Positions 35,138 to 43,754 of a stretch of DNA of 64,000 nt are shown piece by piece (the stretch's first letter is position 1; each line of letters begins with the position of its first letter). This DNA is from Mycolicibacterium sp. MU0053 (lineage in GTDB: Bacteria; Actinomycetota; Actinomycetes; Mycobacteriales; Mycobacteriaceae). Location: contig NZ_OY726397.1 of NCBI RefSeq assembly GCF_963378095.1, forward strand, positions 558,001 to 622,000, in the 5' to 3' direction. A model generated the notes under the pieces. That model made no database searches. It saw only the letters and a list, made by a program, of their open reading frames with translations, and had not been told where the DNA came from. The translations under genes and the position numbers were made by a program.

Positions 35138-36608
35138 CGCGAACCCGGGCGAAATGTTCGCGCACCGCGCCCAGATCGGGTTTGCCCGACGGCGTGCGCG
35201 GGAGTGCCGGGACGATGTCGAGGACGTCGGGAATCTCGTAGCGGGCCAGCCGGGATCCCAGAAACTCGACGAGTTCGGCGGCGTCGGTGTGCGCGTTGTC
35301 GCGCAATTCGACCAGCCCCACCGGTATTTCACCGAGCCGGGCGTCGGGACGGCCGATCACGACCGCGCCGCGCACCGCCGGGTGGGTCTCCAGCGCGGCG
35401 CGGACGTCGTCGGGCAGAATCTTGAAGCCGCCGCGGATGATGGCCTGATCGGAGCGCCCCAGGATCCAGACGAAGCCGTCGGCGTCGATGCGGGCCAGGT
35501 CGGTGGTGCGGATCCAGTCCGCGTCCGGCCCCAGCTGTGCTGGTTTGACTTCCAGCAGGCCCGGTTGATCGGCGGGCAGGGCGGTGCCGTCGTCGGCGAC
35601 GACCCGCAGTTGTGCTCCCGGATTCGCGCGGCCGACGCTGCCGCGCTTGTGCTGCCAGTACTTCCGATGATCGGCCAGCGTCCAGCTTGCCACGCCACCA
35701 CCGAATTCGGTTGCCGCGTAGGACGTCAGCACTGGGACGCCGAACTTGTCGGTGAAGGCGTCGGCGTCCTCGGCGGACAGTGGGGCGGTGCCGGAGGTGA
35801 CGGCGCGCAGGCTGGACAGGTCGTCGCGGGTCAGCTCCGAATGCAGCACCATCCGCAGGGCGGCCGGCACCAGCGAGGCGGCCCGCGGCCGGTGTTCGCG
35901 CACCGCCGCGGCCCACCGCTCCAGGTCGAACTTGGGCAGCAGCACGAACGGGCGGGCCTCGGCGATGCACAGCAACACCCGAAACACCCCGCCGACGTGC
36001 ACCAGCGGCGAGTTGACGATCGCGACCCCACGCCGCAGTTCGGTCGGCGCGGGCGCGTGGGCCGGGTCCTTGCCGATCACGCTGTGCGTCAGCATGTCGT
36101 AGGTCAGGTCGACGCGTTTGGGCGGCCCGGTGGTCCCGCTGGTCAGCATCCACACCGCCACGCCGGGACGGCCGACGTCGGCGTTGACGATGCGTGCCGG
36201 TGCGACCTGCGGTGCGGTGTCCAGGTCCGAGACCGTCACCACCGTGGTGGCGGGGGAGTCGACGCCGAGGGTGGCGATGTCCTCGGCGGTGCCGATCAGC
36301 ACCGGTAACTGCAGGGCGGCCAGATCGGCGCGGGTGCGTTGGTCGCCGCGGGCCGGGTTGACGACGACGACGGTGCCGCCGGCGCTGAGCACGCCCAGCA
36401 GCGCGGCGACGTGGACCGGCCGGTTGCGCAGCAGGATTCCCACCCGCGTGGGGCCGGCGGCGTCGTCGCGGGTGATGAGGTCCGCGATCCGCCGGGACAA
36501 CGCGGACAGCTGTCCCCAGGACAGCCACTGGCCGTCGAACTCGATGGCCCGTGCGCCTGGGTCCAGCGCCAGGACGTGCTGGATGCGTCGGCTCAGCGGA
36601 TGGGTCAT
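35127..36608 (-). CDS. Acyl-CoA synthetase (AMP-binding, FadD-type) 3 of 3
   Basis: 493 residues. The P-loop is WMLTSGTTGPPKRVDLTYD, in which the usual Gly after Lys is Arg. The middle motif is TSYAATEFGGGVASW rather than the common YGxTE; the hinge is IRTTDLARIDADGFVWILGR (TTD instead of TGD); the C-terminal Lys is in RTPSGKPDLGAV. These changes mark a divergent ligase whose activity is less certain. Its ATG shares one base with the stop of the upstream crotonase (TGATG), so translation is coupled. Confidence 0.82.
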   Translation of the reverse strand: MTHPLSRRIQHVLALDPGARAIEFDGQWLSWGQLSALSRRIADLITRDDAAGPTRVGILLRNRPVHVAALLGVLSAGGTVVVVNPARGDQRTRADLAALQLPVLIGTAEDIATLGVDSPATTVVTVSDLDTAPQVAPARIVNADVGRPGVAVWMLTSGTTGPPKRVDLTYDMLTHSVIGKDPAHAPAPTELRRGVAIVNSPLVHVGGVFRVLLCIAEARPFVLLPKFDLERWAAAVREHRPRAASLVPAALRMVLHSELTRDDLSSLRAVTSGTAPLSAEDADAFTDKFGVPVLTSYAATEFGGGVASWTLADHRKYWQHKRGSVGRANPGAQLRVVADDGTALPADQPGLLEVKPAQLGPDADWIRTTDLARIDADGFVWILGRSDQAIIRGGFKILPDDVRAALETHPAVRGAVVIGRPDARLGEIPVGLVELRDNAHTDAAELVEFLGSRLARYEIPDVLDIVPALPRTPSGKPDLGAVREHFARVRDGG

Positions 36609-37402
36609 CACCGGATCCGGGTCGGGGCCTGGGGCACGTCGGGGTCCTGCGCGGCGAGTTCGGCCTTGCCCAGCGGGTTCCCGAGGCGGGTGTAGATCAG
36701 ACCCTGGTCCAGCGCCGCCCGGTAGGGCTTGTCCAGGGACTCCCAGATGGCCTTGACGGTGCCCTGGGTGGCGGACGGCGGTTTGGCCGCGATCTGTGCC
36801 GCGATGTCGTGCGCGCGGCTCCAGAGATCCTCTGCGGGAACGACTTCGGTCACCAGCCGAATCTGGAACGCGGTCTGTGCGCTGACTCGTTCGTCGTTGC
36901 CCATCAGGGCCATCCGCAGGGTGTCGGCGAGCCCGACCCGGCGCATCAAGCCGATGGGCTCGATCGCCGAGACCAGGCCGGCGGTCACATGGGAATCGAA
37001 GAAGGTGGCGTCCTCGGAGCAGATGACGACGTCTGCCTCGTTGACGAAGTACAGCGCCCCGGCGGTGCACATGCCCTGCACCGCACAGACGACCGGCTTC
37101 CACATCTTCTGCCATTTGGGGCTGAGCAACTCGCCCGGATCCTCGTGGCTCCAGACGTTGTCGGGCTGCCCGTAGTCGGACTTGATGTCCAGTCCGGCGC
37201 TGAACGCGCGGGTGCCGGCCGCGCGCAGCACCACCGCGTTGGTCGCTTCGTCGTTCTTGACGATGCGCCACACGGCCTGCATCTCCTCGCACATGGTGCG
37301 ATTGAACGTGTTGAGCCGGTCGGGTCGGTTCAGGGTGATGGTGGCGACCCGGGCGGCCCGGTCGAATTCCAGCAGCAGGGTCTCAAACGGTTGCGTGCTC
37401 AT
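36608..37402 (-). CDS. Crotonase-fold protein (enoyl-CoA hydratase/isomerase family)
   Basis: 264 residues. Family motifs are ATITLNRPDRLNTFNRTM, the oxyanion-hole segment RAFSAGLDIKSDYG and AVQGMCTAGALYF. Counting from the conserved Asp (EAD), the two Glu positions of classical hydratases hold Tyr and His, so ordinary water addition is doubtful; isomerisation, hydrolysis or C-C cleavage are alternatives. It overlaps its upstream crotonase neighbour by 4 bp and its downstream ligase by 1 bp. The start is the ATG at 37402. Confidence 0.85.
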   Translation of the reverse strand: MSTQPFETLLLEFDRAARVATITLNRPDRLNTFNRTMCEEMQAVWRIVKNDEATNAVVLRAAGTRAFSAGLDIKSDYGQPDNVWSHEDPGELLSPKWQKMWKPVVCAVQGMCTAGALYFVNEADVVICSEDATFFDSHVTAGLVSAIEPIGLMRRVGLADTLRMALMGNDERVSAQTAFQIRLVTEVVPAEDLWSRAHDIAAQIAAKPPSATQGTVKAIWESLDKPYRAALDQGLIYTRLGNPLGKAELAAQDPDVPQAPTRIR

Positions 37403-38214
37403 CGGCAGGTCCAATTCGGGGTGCGCTTCTCGACGAAGGCCAGCGGGCCCTCCTGGGCATCCTCGGTGCGCACGACGCGTTCCCGGAAGGTTTCGGCGAG
37501 GATCTCGCCCTCGTGCAGCGGCAGGTCGAGGGTCTTGAGGATGGCCAGTCGCGTGCCGCGCACCGCCAGCGGCGCATTCGAGTTGACGACATCGGCGATC
37601 TCGTGGGCGCGTTCCAGCAGCCGATCGTGCTCGACGATCTCGGTGATCATGCCGAGTTCGTAGGCGCGCTGCGGGCTCATCCGCTCGTGTTTGCCCATCA
37701 ACGCCATCCGCAGCGCGGCCGAGCGGGGCAGCGTCCGCGCCAGCCGCACCGTCTCCCGGGCGGCCACCAGACCGATGCTGACGTGCGGGTCGAAGAAGCT
37801 CGCCCGGTCCGAGGCGATCACGATGTCGCCGGTGGTGACCCAGTCCAGGCCGGCGCCGCAGCACAGCCCGTTGATGGCCGCGAGCACGGGCTTGGCCATC
37901 CGGCGGAACGGCGGCGTGCCCTCCTGCGGGGCCTCCCACTGGTCGTAGGTGGACAGGTAGGGGCGCTCGTAGATGACCCGGCCGTCCTCGGGGATCTCCT
38001 TGACGTCGGCGCCGGTGCAGAACGCCCGTCCGGTGCCCGTGACGATGGTCAGCCAGATGTTGTCGTCGTTCTCGGCCTCGTCGTAGGCCGACCGCAGTTC
38101 GTTGACCATGTGCGGGGAGAGCGCGTTGAGCGCCTCGGGGCGATTCAGGGTGATGGTGGCCTTGTGGCCGTCCACCTCATATTTGATGGTGTCGTATTCA
38201 CCTGGTGTCGGCAT
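37399..38214 (-). CDS. Crotonase-fold protein (enoyl-CoA hydratase/isomerase family)
   Basis: 271 residues. Motifs are ATITLNRPEALNALSPHM, GRAFCTGADVKEIPEDGR and AINGLCCGAGLDWVTTGD. The classical Glu positions hold Asp and His (SFFDPHVSIGL), and this FFD-x-H pattern is shared with the next gene (SHVTAGL there), suggesting the two are related and may form a heteromer or do successive steps. The C-terminus FVEKRTPNW is typical for the family. The start ATG is at 38214; 32 bp separate it from the third crotonase. Confidence 0.85.
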   Translation of the reverse strand: MPTPGEYDTIKYEVDGHKATITLNRPEALNALSPHMVNELRSAYDEAENDDNIWLTIVTGTGRAFCTGADVKEIPEDGRVIYERPYLSTYDQWEAPQEGTPPFRRMAKPVLAAINGLCCGAGLDWVTTGDIVIASDRASFFDPHVSIGLVAARETVRLARTLPRSAALRMALMGKHERMSPQRAYELGMITEIVEHDRLLERAHEIADVVNSNAPLAVRGTRLAILKTLDLPLHEGEILAETFRERVVRTEDAQEGPLAFVEKRTPNWTCR

Positions 38215-38246
38215 GTGTCATCCCTTCGAGTGGTGACCGGGCCGGC

Positions 38247-39065
38247 TCAACGGCCCTGGAAGTCCGGTGTGCGTCGGTCCCGGAAAGCGGCCAGGCCCTC
38301 TTTGAAATCGGCGGTGCGGCAGGCGAGTTCGAGGCCGGCCAGCTCGGCGTTCATGGTATCCGGCAGCGTCGCATGGGCGGCGTAGGCCAGCGATTGTTTG
38401 GCCAGTCCGATGGCAACGGTGGGGCCGGCCGCGAGCCGGTTCAGCAGGTCGTCGGCGACGTGGTCCAGGTCCGGGCCGGCGACCGCGCTGTCGATCAGAC
38501 CCCAGTCGGCGGCGGTCGCGCCGCTGACCTGCTCGCCCAGTAGCAGCATGCGTCTGGCGCGCGCCACCCCGGCCAGCCGGGGCAGCAGCCAACTGGCGCC
38601 CGAGTCCGGGGTGAAGCCGCGGGCCAGGAAGGGCTCCCACAGCGTCGCTTCGGAATCGGCGACGGTGAAGTCGGCGGCCAGCGCCAAATTGCAGCCGAGT
38701 CCCACCGCGTAGCCGCGAACGGTGCACACCACCGGCAGGTGCAGTCCGGTGATCAGTTCGATCACCCGGTGCGCGCCGTGCGGGATGCGCCGCACCAGAT
38801 CTCCGGTGCGGGGACGCTGCCCCGAGGTGTTGGTGGCGACCCAGTCGGCGCCGGTGCAGAAGTCCGTGCCGGCTCCCCTGATTCCGATGGCCCGCAGCGC
38901 ATCGTCGGTGGCGGCCTCGGTGAGGATCCGCACCAGATCCGCAATCATGGTGCGGCTCAACGAATTACGTCGGCTCGGGCGGTCGAGGGTGATCCGCAGG
39001 ATCGCCCCGTCGCGCGTGGCGGTGACGCTGCCGTCGTCGACGCCGCCGTCCGCCGTGCCGGTCAT
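38247..39065 (-). CDS. Crotonase-fold protein (enoyl-CoA hydratase/isomerase family)
   Basis: 272 residues. Motifs are LRITLDRPSRRNSLSRTM, GTDFCTGADWVATNTSG and VRGYAVGLGCNLALAAD. Asn and Phe replace the two hydratase Glu residues, while acidic residues in LWEPFLARGFTPDSGASW could take over in an isomerase- or hydrolase-like way. It is the first gene of the six-gene minus-strand operon and is divergent from another crotonase; the shared 195-bp gap carries candidate operator sequences. Confidence 0.84.
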   Translation of the reverse strand: MTGTADGGVDDGSVTATRDGAILRITLDRPSRRNSLSRTMIADLVRILTEAATDDALRAIGIRGAGTDFCTGADWVATNTSGQRPRTGDLVRRIPHGAHRVIELITGLHLPVVCTVRGYAVGLGCNLALAADFTVADSEATLWEPFLARGFTPDSGASWLLPRLAGVARARRMLLLGEQVSGATAADWGLIDSAVAGPDLDHVADDLLNRLAAGPTVAIGLAKQSLAYAAHATLPDTMNAELAGLELACRTADFKEGLAAFRDRRTPDFQGR

Positions 39066-39260
39066 CGGTACACCCGCCGCTTCCGGTCCATATGGATACC
39101 CCTACAGTAGGCGCTACGATTACTATGCGTACAAGCTAGCAAGGATAGGTCGCCGACGAAACATGCGGGTGGGGACGACGGGCGTGCCGGCCCGGCGTCG
39201 ACCATGGCATTCCGCGGTGCGTCCGCCTGAGCAGGGCCGAACTGAAAGGACGTTCCGAAC
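39066..39260. promoter_or_regulatory. Divergent crotonase promoter region with palindrome
   Basis: CCTAC-A-GTAGG (39101-39111) is a perfect palindrome inside an AT-richer patch (39090-39140, TATGGATACC to TACTATGCG). CAGTAGGCGCTAC (39105-39117) recurs as CAGTAAGAGCTAC at 44091-44103 upstream of another crotonase operon. The region probably holds promoters for both directions. Confidence 0.4.
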
Positions 39261-40142
39261 ATGACGACCGCAGATGACCGGGTGCTTTTCGAGGTGGATT
39301 CCGACAACCGCATCGCCACCATCACGCTGAACAATCCCGCGCAGCGCAACTCCTATGACGCGAGCATGCGGGACAGCCTGGCGCGCTACCTCGACATCGT
39401 CGCCGAAGACGACGATCTGACGGTGGTGCTGCTGCGCGGCGCCGAGGGCGTCTTCAGCACCGGGGCCGACATGAACAACGCCTACGGCTGGTACGGCGAA
39501 AAGCGTGACGAGGGTGCCGCGCCCGCGAAGTCGCGGCCCAGCCAGCGGCGCCGACTTACCGTGGACCGCAAGTCGTTTGGCTTCTACCACAATCTGATGG
39601 GTTTCCCGAAGGTGACCGTCGGCGAGATCAACGGCTACGCCTTGGGCGGCGGCTTCGAGATGGCGTTGATGATGGACATCTCGGTGATCGCCCGCGACAC
39701 CCGGATCGGGATGCCCGCCACCCGGTTTCTGGGTCCGGCGCTGGGCAGCCTGCACCTGTTCTTCCACCGGCTCGGCCCGGTGCTGGCCCGCCGCATGCTG
39801 CTCACCGGCGACATCGTCGAGGCCGGCGAGGTCGAGCACCTGGGGGTCTTCACCGAGACCTGCGCGCCGGAATCGGTTGCCGCGCGCGCCCGGTATTGGG
39901 CGCAGAAGACGGCGAAGATGCCCGCGGACGGTGTGGTCATCGCCAAGGAGGCCTTCCGGCTCGTCGAGCAGAGCCAGGCGTATCAGGGGGAAGAGGTGGC
40001 CAGCTACCTGTTCCACGCCTATGGAACGAATCTGCAGTTTGCGCCCGGCGAGTTCAACTTCGTGAAGACCCGCGCCCAGCACGGGACCAAGGAGGCCTTC
40101 CGGCTGCGCGACGAGCATTTTCACGTGCCCGAGCCGGAGTAG
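39261..40142 (+). CDS. Enoyl-CoA hydratase/isomerase family protein
   Basis: 293 residues. Motifs are ATITLNNPAQRNSYDASM, GVFSTGADMNNAYGWYG and GEINGYALGGGFEMALMMD. Here the first hydratase Glu is present (GGGFEMA) but the second is Ala (GMPATRFLG). An insert of about 30 residues (EKRDEGAAPAKSRPSQRRR) lies in the loop next to the active site, and the C-terminus is longer than usual, so the acyl substrate may be bulky. GAAAGG lies 13 bp before the ATG at 39261. It converges on the TetR gene with a 6-bp gap. Confidence 0.85.
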   Translation: MTTADDRVLFEVDSDNRIATITLNNPAQRNSYDASMRDSLARYLDIVAEDDDLTVVLLRGAEGVFSTGADMNNAYGWYGEKRDEGAAPAKSRPSQRRRLTVDRKSFGFYHNLMGFPKVTVGEINGYALGGGFEMALMMDISVIARDTRIGMPATRFLGPALGSLHLFFHRLGPVLARRMLLTGDIVEAGEVEHLGVFTETCAPESVAARARYWAQKTAKMPADGVVIAKEAFRLVEQSQAYQGEEVASYLFHAYGTNLQFAPGEFNFVKTRAQHGTKEAFRLRDEHFHVPEPE

Positions 40143-40148
40143 CCGGAC

Positions 40149-40931
40149 TCAGGTCGCGGTTTTGCCGGTGCGGGGGGAGCCGGACTTCTCGGAGCGCTTC
40201 GGGGACTTGGCGGCACCGCCGGTGGTGATTTTGCGTTCGGCGTGATCGAGGATGCAGTTCAGCGTGTATTCGAAGTTGGTGTCGTCGGCGGCGATGATGT
40301 GGTGGCCGGCGTCGCTGACCTGGGCCAGCAGCGGCGTGTTCTCCGGGTCCACCACCATGCTGTCTTCCAAGGAGACCCCACCGTCGTCGGCGGCGGCCGT
40401 CTTCTCATGCAGCCGGCGCAGCACCACCGAGCCGCGCACGTGCACCGACATCGCGGAGTAGGTGTCGAAGGCATCCTCGGGGGACAAGCCGGCCTCCACC
40501 AGGCTGGCGATGGCCTTCTCGACTTCGAGCACGCCGAGTTGGGCGGCCCGCGGGCTCAGCGCCGAGCGGATCAGGATCAGATCACACAGGATCGGGTTGC
40601 CCAGAAACGTCTTCCGCATGGTCCAGGCGTGATTGCGCAGAGTCTCGCGCCAGTCCTTGGCCTCGACATAGGGCGTGGCGAAGACGTACTGGCGCAACGC
40701 CCGGTCGGTCATCGCGTTGAGCAGTTCGTCCTTCTTGCGGAAGTACCAGTAGATGCTCGTCACGCCGACGCCCAAATGCTTGCCCAGCAGCGGCATGCTC
40801 AGGTTGTCGATGCCGACCTGTTCGGCGAGTTCGAAGGCGCCCTTGATGATGTCGTCGGGGTTGATGGAGCCGCGCTCGCGCCGTGGCCGCTTGTCCGCGG
40901 TCGCCTGCTTTGCCACGACGGGCACCTCCAT
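40149..40931 (-). CDS. TetR-family regulator
   Basis: 260 residues. A basic N-terminus (KQATADKRPRRERGS) precedes the helix-turn-helix (NPDDIIKGAFELAEQVGIDN, LSMPLLGKHLGVGVTSIYWY, FRKKDELLNAM). A helical ligand domain and a lysine-rich tail (KSPKRSEKSGSPRTGK) follow. The ATG at 40931 was chosen because the family N-terminus begins near here; the frame is open to 41108. Its ligand may be an acyl-CoA given the neighbours. It is divergent from an SDR gene across a 246-bp gap. Confidence 0.85.
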   Translation of the reverse strand: MEVPVVAKQATADKRPRRERGSINPDDIIKGAFELAEQVGIDNLSMPLLGKHLGVGVTSIYWYFRKKDELLNAMTDRALRQYVFATPYVEAKDWRETLRNHAWTMRKTFLGNPILCDLILIRSALSPRAAQLGVLEVEKAIASLVEAGLSPEDAFDTYSAMSVHVRGSVVLRRLHEKTAAADDGGVSLEDSMVVDPENTPLLAQVSDAGHHIIAADDTNFEYTLNCILDHAERKITTGGAAKSPKRSEKSGSPRTGKTAT

Positions 40932-41177
40932 CGAGATCGATTCCGCCTTAGCGGATCCCCGGCCCGGGGTTGGTTTGTTCAAATTTACCGACGGCCGCGG
41001 CGTGAAATGCGACTTCGGTCGCGTGTCGGCGGGGCGGCCGTCCCGTCGACTGTACTGGGTGCCGTCCCGCGTGGGCGCTTGCCGAGACCCGCGTGAGACG
41101 TGCACCACAGGGTTTGCGGATCAGCGACGCGCATCTCCTGACCTGCCTACCGTAACAAATATAGTAACCTTTTCCAG
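40932..41177. promoter_or_regulatory. Divergent region between TetR and SDR genes
   Basis: Two AT-rich patches stand out: GGTTTGTTCAAATTTACC (40972-40989), with GGT/ACC ends, and 41151-41168, where GTAAC is repeated directly 7 bp apart (GTAACAAATATAGTAAC). Both are good candidates for promoter elements or regulator sites of the adjacent TetR. The rest is GC-rich with no gene visible. Confidence 0.4.
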
Positions 41178-41975
41178 ATGGATCTCGGTCTCCAAGATGC
41201 CAAGTCTGTCGTGGTCGGAGGCAGTCGGGGGATGGGGCGCGCGGCTGCCCAGTGTCTGGCCGACGACGGCGCCCGGGTGGCCATCGTCGCGCGATCGCGA
41301 TCGCAACTCGATGACGTGATCGACGACCTGGCCCGCCGGGGCAGCCCCGATCCGGTCGGGCTGGTTGCCGACGTCACCGACGCCGCGCAGATCGAGGCGG
41401 CCTTCGCCGAGGTGTCGCGGCGCTGGGACGGCGAGTTGAACATCCTCGTCAACGCGGTGGGCCCGAGTGTGCGCGGCGGCTTCGCGGACCTGGCCGACGA
41501 TCAGTGGCAGCAGGCCATCGACGTCGGCGCCATGTCGATGGTGCGGTGCGTGCGCGCCGCACTGCCGCTGCTGCGCGCCGCCGACTGGGCCCGGATCGTG
41601 AGCTTCTCGGCGAGTTCGACCAAGCGGCAGGGCGAATCGCTGGTGGCCTACACGGCGGCGAAGTCGATGGTGACCAGTGTCTCCAAGAACCTGTCGCTGT
41701 CGCTGGCGCCCGATGAGATTCTGGTGAACGTGATCTCGCCCGGCAGCGTGGCCTCCGAAGGGTTGCGCGGCTGGGCCAAGACGGTCGGCGTCGACGGCGA
41801 CGACCCGTATCAACTGATGGCGGCGATCACCGAGCATTTCGGCCATCCGGCCCACCTGCCGCGCACGGGTCTGCCCGAGGAGATCGGGCCGGTGGTGGCG
41901 TTCTTGGCCTCGCGGCGCAACTCCTACATGACCGGGGCCAACATCAACGTCGACGGCGGCACCGACTTCACCTGA
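41178..41975 (+). CDS. Short-chain dehydrogenase
   Basis: 265 residues. The cofactor motif is VVVGGSRGMGRAAAQ with VAIVARSR after strand 2, which suggests NADP. The NAG motif is NAVGPSV. The active site has Ser in FSASSTKRQG and Tyr-Lys in VAYTAAKSMV. The C-terminus YMTGANINVDGGTDF is classical. The ATG at 41178 has no strong ribosome site (TTTCC upstream), so the transcript may be leaderless. It is likely controlled by the divergent TetR regulator. Confidence 0.88.
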   Translation: MDLGLQDAKSVVVGGSRGMGRAAAQCLADDGARVAIVARSRSQLDDVIDDLARRGSPDPVGLVADVTDAAQIEAAFAEVSRRWDGELNILVNAVGPSVRGGFADLADDQWQQAIDVGAMSMVRCVRAALPLLRAADWARIVSFSASSTKRQGESLVAYTAAKSMVTSVSKNLSLSLAPDEILVNVISPGSVASEGLRGWAKTVGVDGDDPYQLMAAITEHFGHPAHLPRTGLPEEIGPVVAFLASRRNSYMTGANINVDGGTDFT

Positions 41976-42064
41976 GGTGCAGTCGGTTTGAGGTACTCAC
42001 CGCCACGAGCGCGGCTTGAACGCGCGGCGATTGCCGCGCCTCCGGGAAGCCCCCGCAAACGACA

Positions 42065-42099
42065 CAGCGCCGCGCCACCTGTGCGGTGACGCGGCGCTG
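42065..42099. terminator. Bidirectional terminator hairpin
   Basis: CAGCGCCGCG (42065-42074) and CGCGGCGCTG (42090-42099) pair perfectly, with an inner CACC/GGTG extension. It sits between the convergent ends of the SDR gene and the secreted-protein gene. Confidence 0.7.
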
Positions 42100-42113
42100 G
42101 TGCTGTCGATCAG

Positions 42114-43754
42114 CTAGTCGTCGGAATCGGAGCCGCCGTTGTCCTTGGACTTGGGCTCGGCATCGGAGCCGCCGGCATCCTTGTCGGTAGCACTCTGCTT
42201 GGCCTTGTCGATCCCGAGGCCCTTGCGGATATTGGAGCGCACCCGGTCGACGGTCTCGCGAGCCTTCTCGGCCCGCTCCTTGCGCTGCTCGGCGGCCTGC
42301 TCCCGAACCTGCTCCCGCACCTGCTTGAGGCGATCCTTGGCCGTCAGGGCCTTGGCGTCGGCCGACGGCGTGGTGCCCTCGCCCGCGGTGTCTTCGCCCG
42401 CGGTGTCCTCGTCGAGGATCGGCTCGACGGCGGGAGTCTCGCCGGTCACCGGCTCGGCAACCGGGGTCTGCGCGTCCTTGACGGGCGTCGCGGTGTCGAC
42501 CTCGACTACGACGGCCTTGCGGCCGAGCGGGTTGTTGCCGGGCCCGTCCGATGCCAACTGGCTCAACAGTGCGGCGTCGTCGTCGGCGTCCGGGTCAACA
42601 GGTACCGGCTTGACCTTCTTCAGAACGTTGGCGATGTCGCGGGGGATCTCGGAAAGGACGAAGTTGAAGGTGCTGCGATCCGAGAAGAGACCGGGGAAGT
42701 AGGCATCGGCGTCTTCCAGGTCGGAGGCGTAGCCATTGAAGAACGCGTTGGTGATTCTCGCCGGGGCGTTGATCAGATGGCTGGCCAGTGTCTCGAAGTC
42801 GTTGGCCTGCAATGCGGTTGCGGCGGCATCGAGAATCTCCACGGTCTGGAACATTGCGGTGACCGGCGGTGCCAGGACTGCGCGGGCGAGGTTGCCCACT
42901 CGTGCGCGGGACAGCAGGCCGAAGTCGCCCCAGCCGGTGCGGATCGAACCATCCGGGTTCACCGGGTCCATCCAGGACGTACCGAGGATGCGGGCCAGCG
43001 TCTCGGCGCCGATGTCCTCCAGGAAATCGCCGGGGACCCGCACGGCGTCAAGGAATCCAGCCCGCTGATCCGACAGGACGTCCATCAGGAGCCACAGGTT
43101 GACCTCGGAGAACGCATCGGTGAAGTTGCCGGCCGCCAGCAGGCGTGCCGTCTCCTGCAGCAGCGGCGGCGCCATGAGCGGGGTGTCCGTGACGGTGGTG
43201 GTGGGCTCCCCGTCTGCGCCGACGTAGAGCAGGACGCCCCGGTCGTTGCGCGCGTGGCGCTCGGTGAACAGGCCGGTGATGGCGTCGGCCGCGGCTTCGA
43301 ACGAGCCCTGCGAGGCCGCGCTGAGGGTGGGGCCGTACTTCGCCGGGGCGGCCGCCAGGGCCGTCGGGATGGTCATCGGGTTCTGCAGGTTGGTGCGCAG
43401 GAAACTGGTGAACCTGGCCTGGACCTCCGGGTCGCCCAGCGCGTCCGCCAGCGCGGTCCAGCTCGCCGAACTCCGGTCGGCCAGCGTCTCCAACTGGAAG
43501 GCCAGCCCGGCGGGGCCGGTGAACACTCCCTGCCACACCTCGAGCGGGTTGTCGAAGGCGGAGAGGCCGACGGCGGTGGTCGAGGTGACGCGAACCTCGT
43601 CCGACAGGGTAGGCGTGACCATCACCGGGGTGAGCGCCAGCGCGCTGGCGCTCACCGCCGCGACGCCGGCGACCAGGGCCTTGGTGCGGCGAGACGTCGA
43701 CGGTGTCGGCGACTCGTATTCGCATTCCATGTCGGCACGAACGGGTTGTTGCAC
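42114..43754 (-). CDS. Uncharacterised exported mycobacterial protein
   Basis: 546 residues. Near the N-terminus a basic stretch (STSRRTK) is followed by a hydrophobic Ala/Val/Leu segment (about 25-48, LVAGVAAVSASALALTPVMV), which reads as an export signal. The middle (about 60-370) is a helical domain with WQGVFTGPAGLAFQLETLAD and LINAPARITNAFFNGYASD. The C-terminal 150 residues are low-complexity: acidic, then Lys/Glu/Arg-rich helix (QVREQVREQAAEQRKERAEK), then a Gly/Ser/Asp tail. No enzyme motif is visible. An alternative Met is 8 codons in. An IdeR-like box lies 77 bp upstream of the start, so it may respond to iron. The function is unknown. Confidence 0.75.
   Translation of the reverse strand: MQQPVRADMECEYESPTPSTSRRTKALVAGVAAVSASALALTPVMVTPTLSDEVRVTSTTAVGLSAFDNPLEVWQGVFTGPAGLAFQLETLADRSSASWTALADALGDPEVQARFTSFLRTNLQNPMTIPTALAAAPAKYGPTLSAASQGSFEAAADAITGLFTERHARNDRGVLLYVGADGEPTTTVTDTPLMAPPLLQETARLLAAGNFTDAFSEVNLWLLMDVLSDQRAGFLDAVRVPGDFLEDIGAETLARILGTSWMDPVNPDGSIRTGWGDFGLLSRARVGNLARAVLAPPVTAMFQTVEILDAAATALQANDFETLASHLINAPARITNAFFNGYASDLEDADAYFPGLFSDRSTFNFVLSEIPRDIANVLKKVKPVPVDPDADDDAALLSQLASDGPGNNPLGRKAVVVEVDTATPVKDAQTPVAEPVTGETPAVEPILDEDTAGEDTAGEGTTPSADAKALTAKDRLKQVREQVREQAAEQRKERAEKARETVDRVRSNIRKGLGIDKAKQSATDKDAGGSDAEPKSKDNGGSDSDD

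Noticed and set aside
42114..43754. PE/PPE family protein
   Set aside because: It has neither the N-terminal Pro-Glu nor Pro-Pro-Glu motif, and instead has a signal-like segment.
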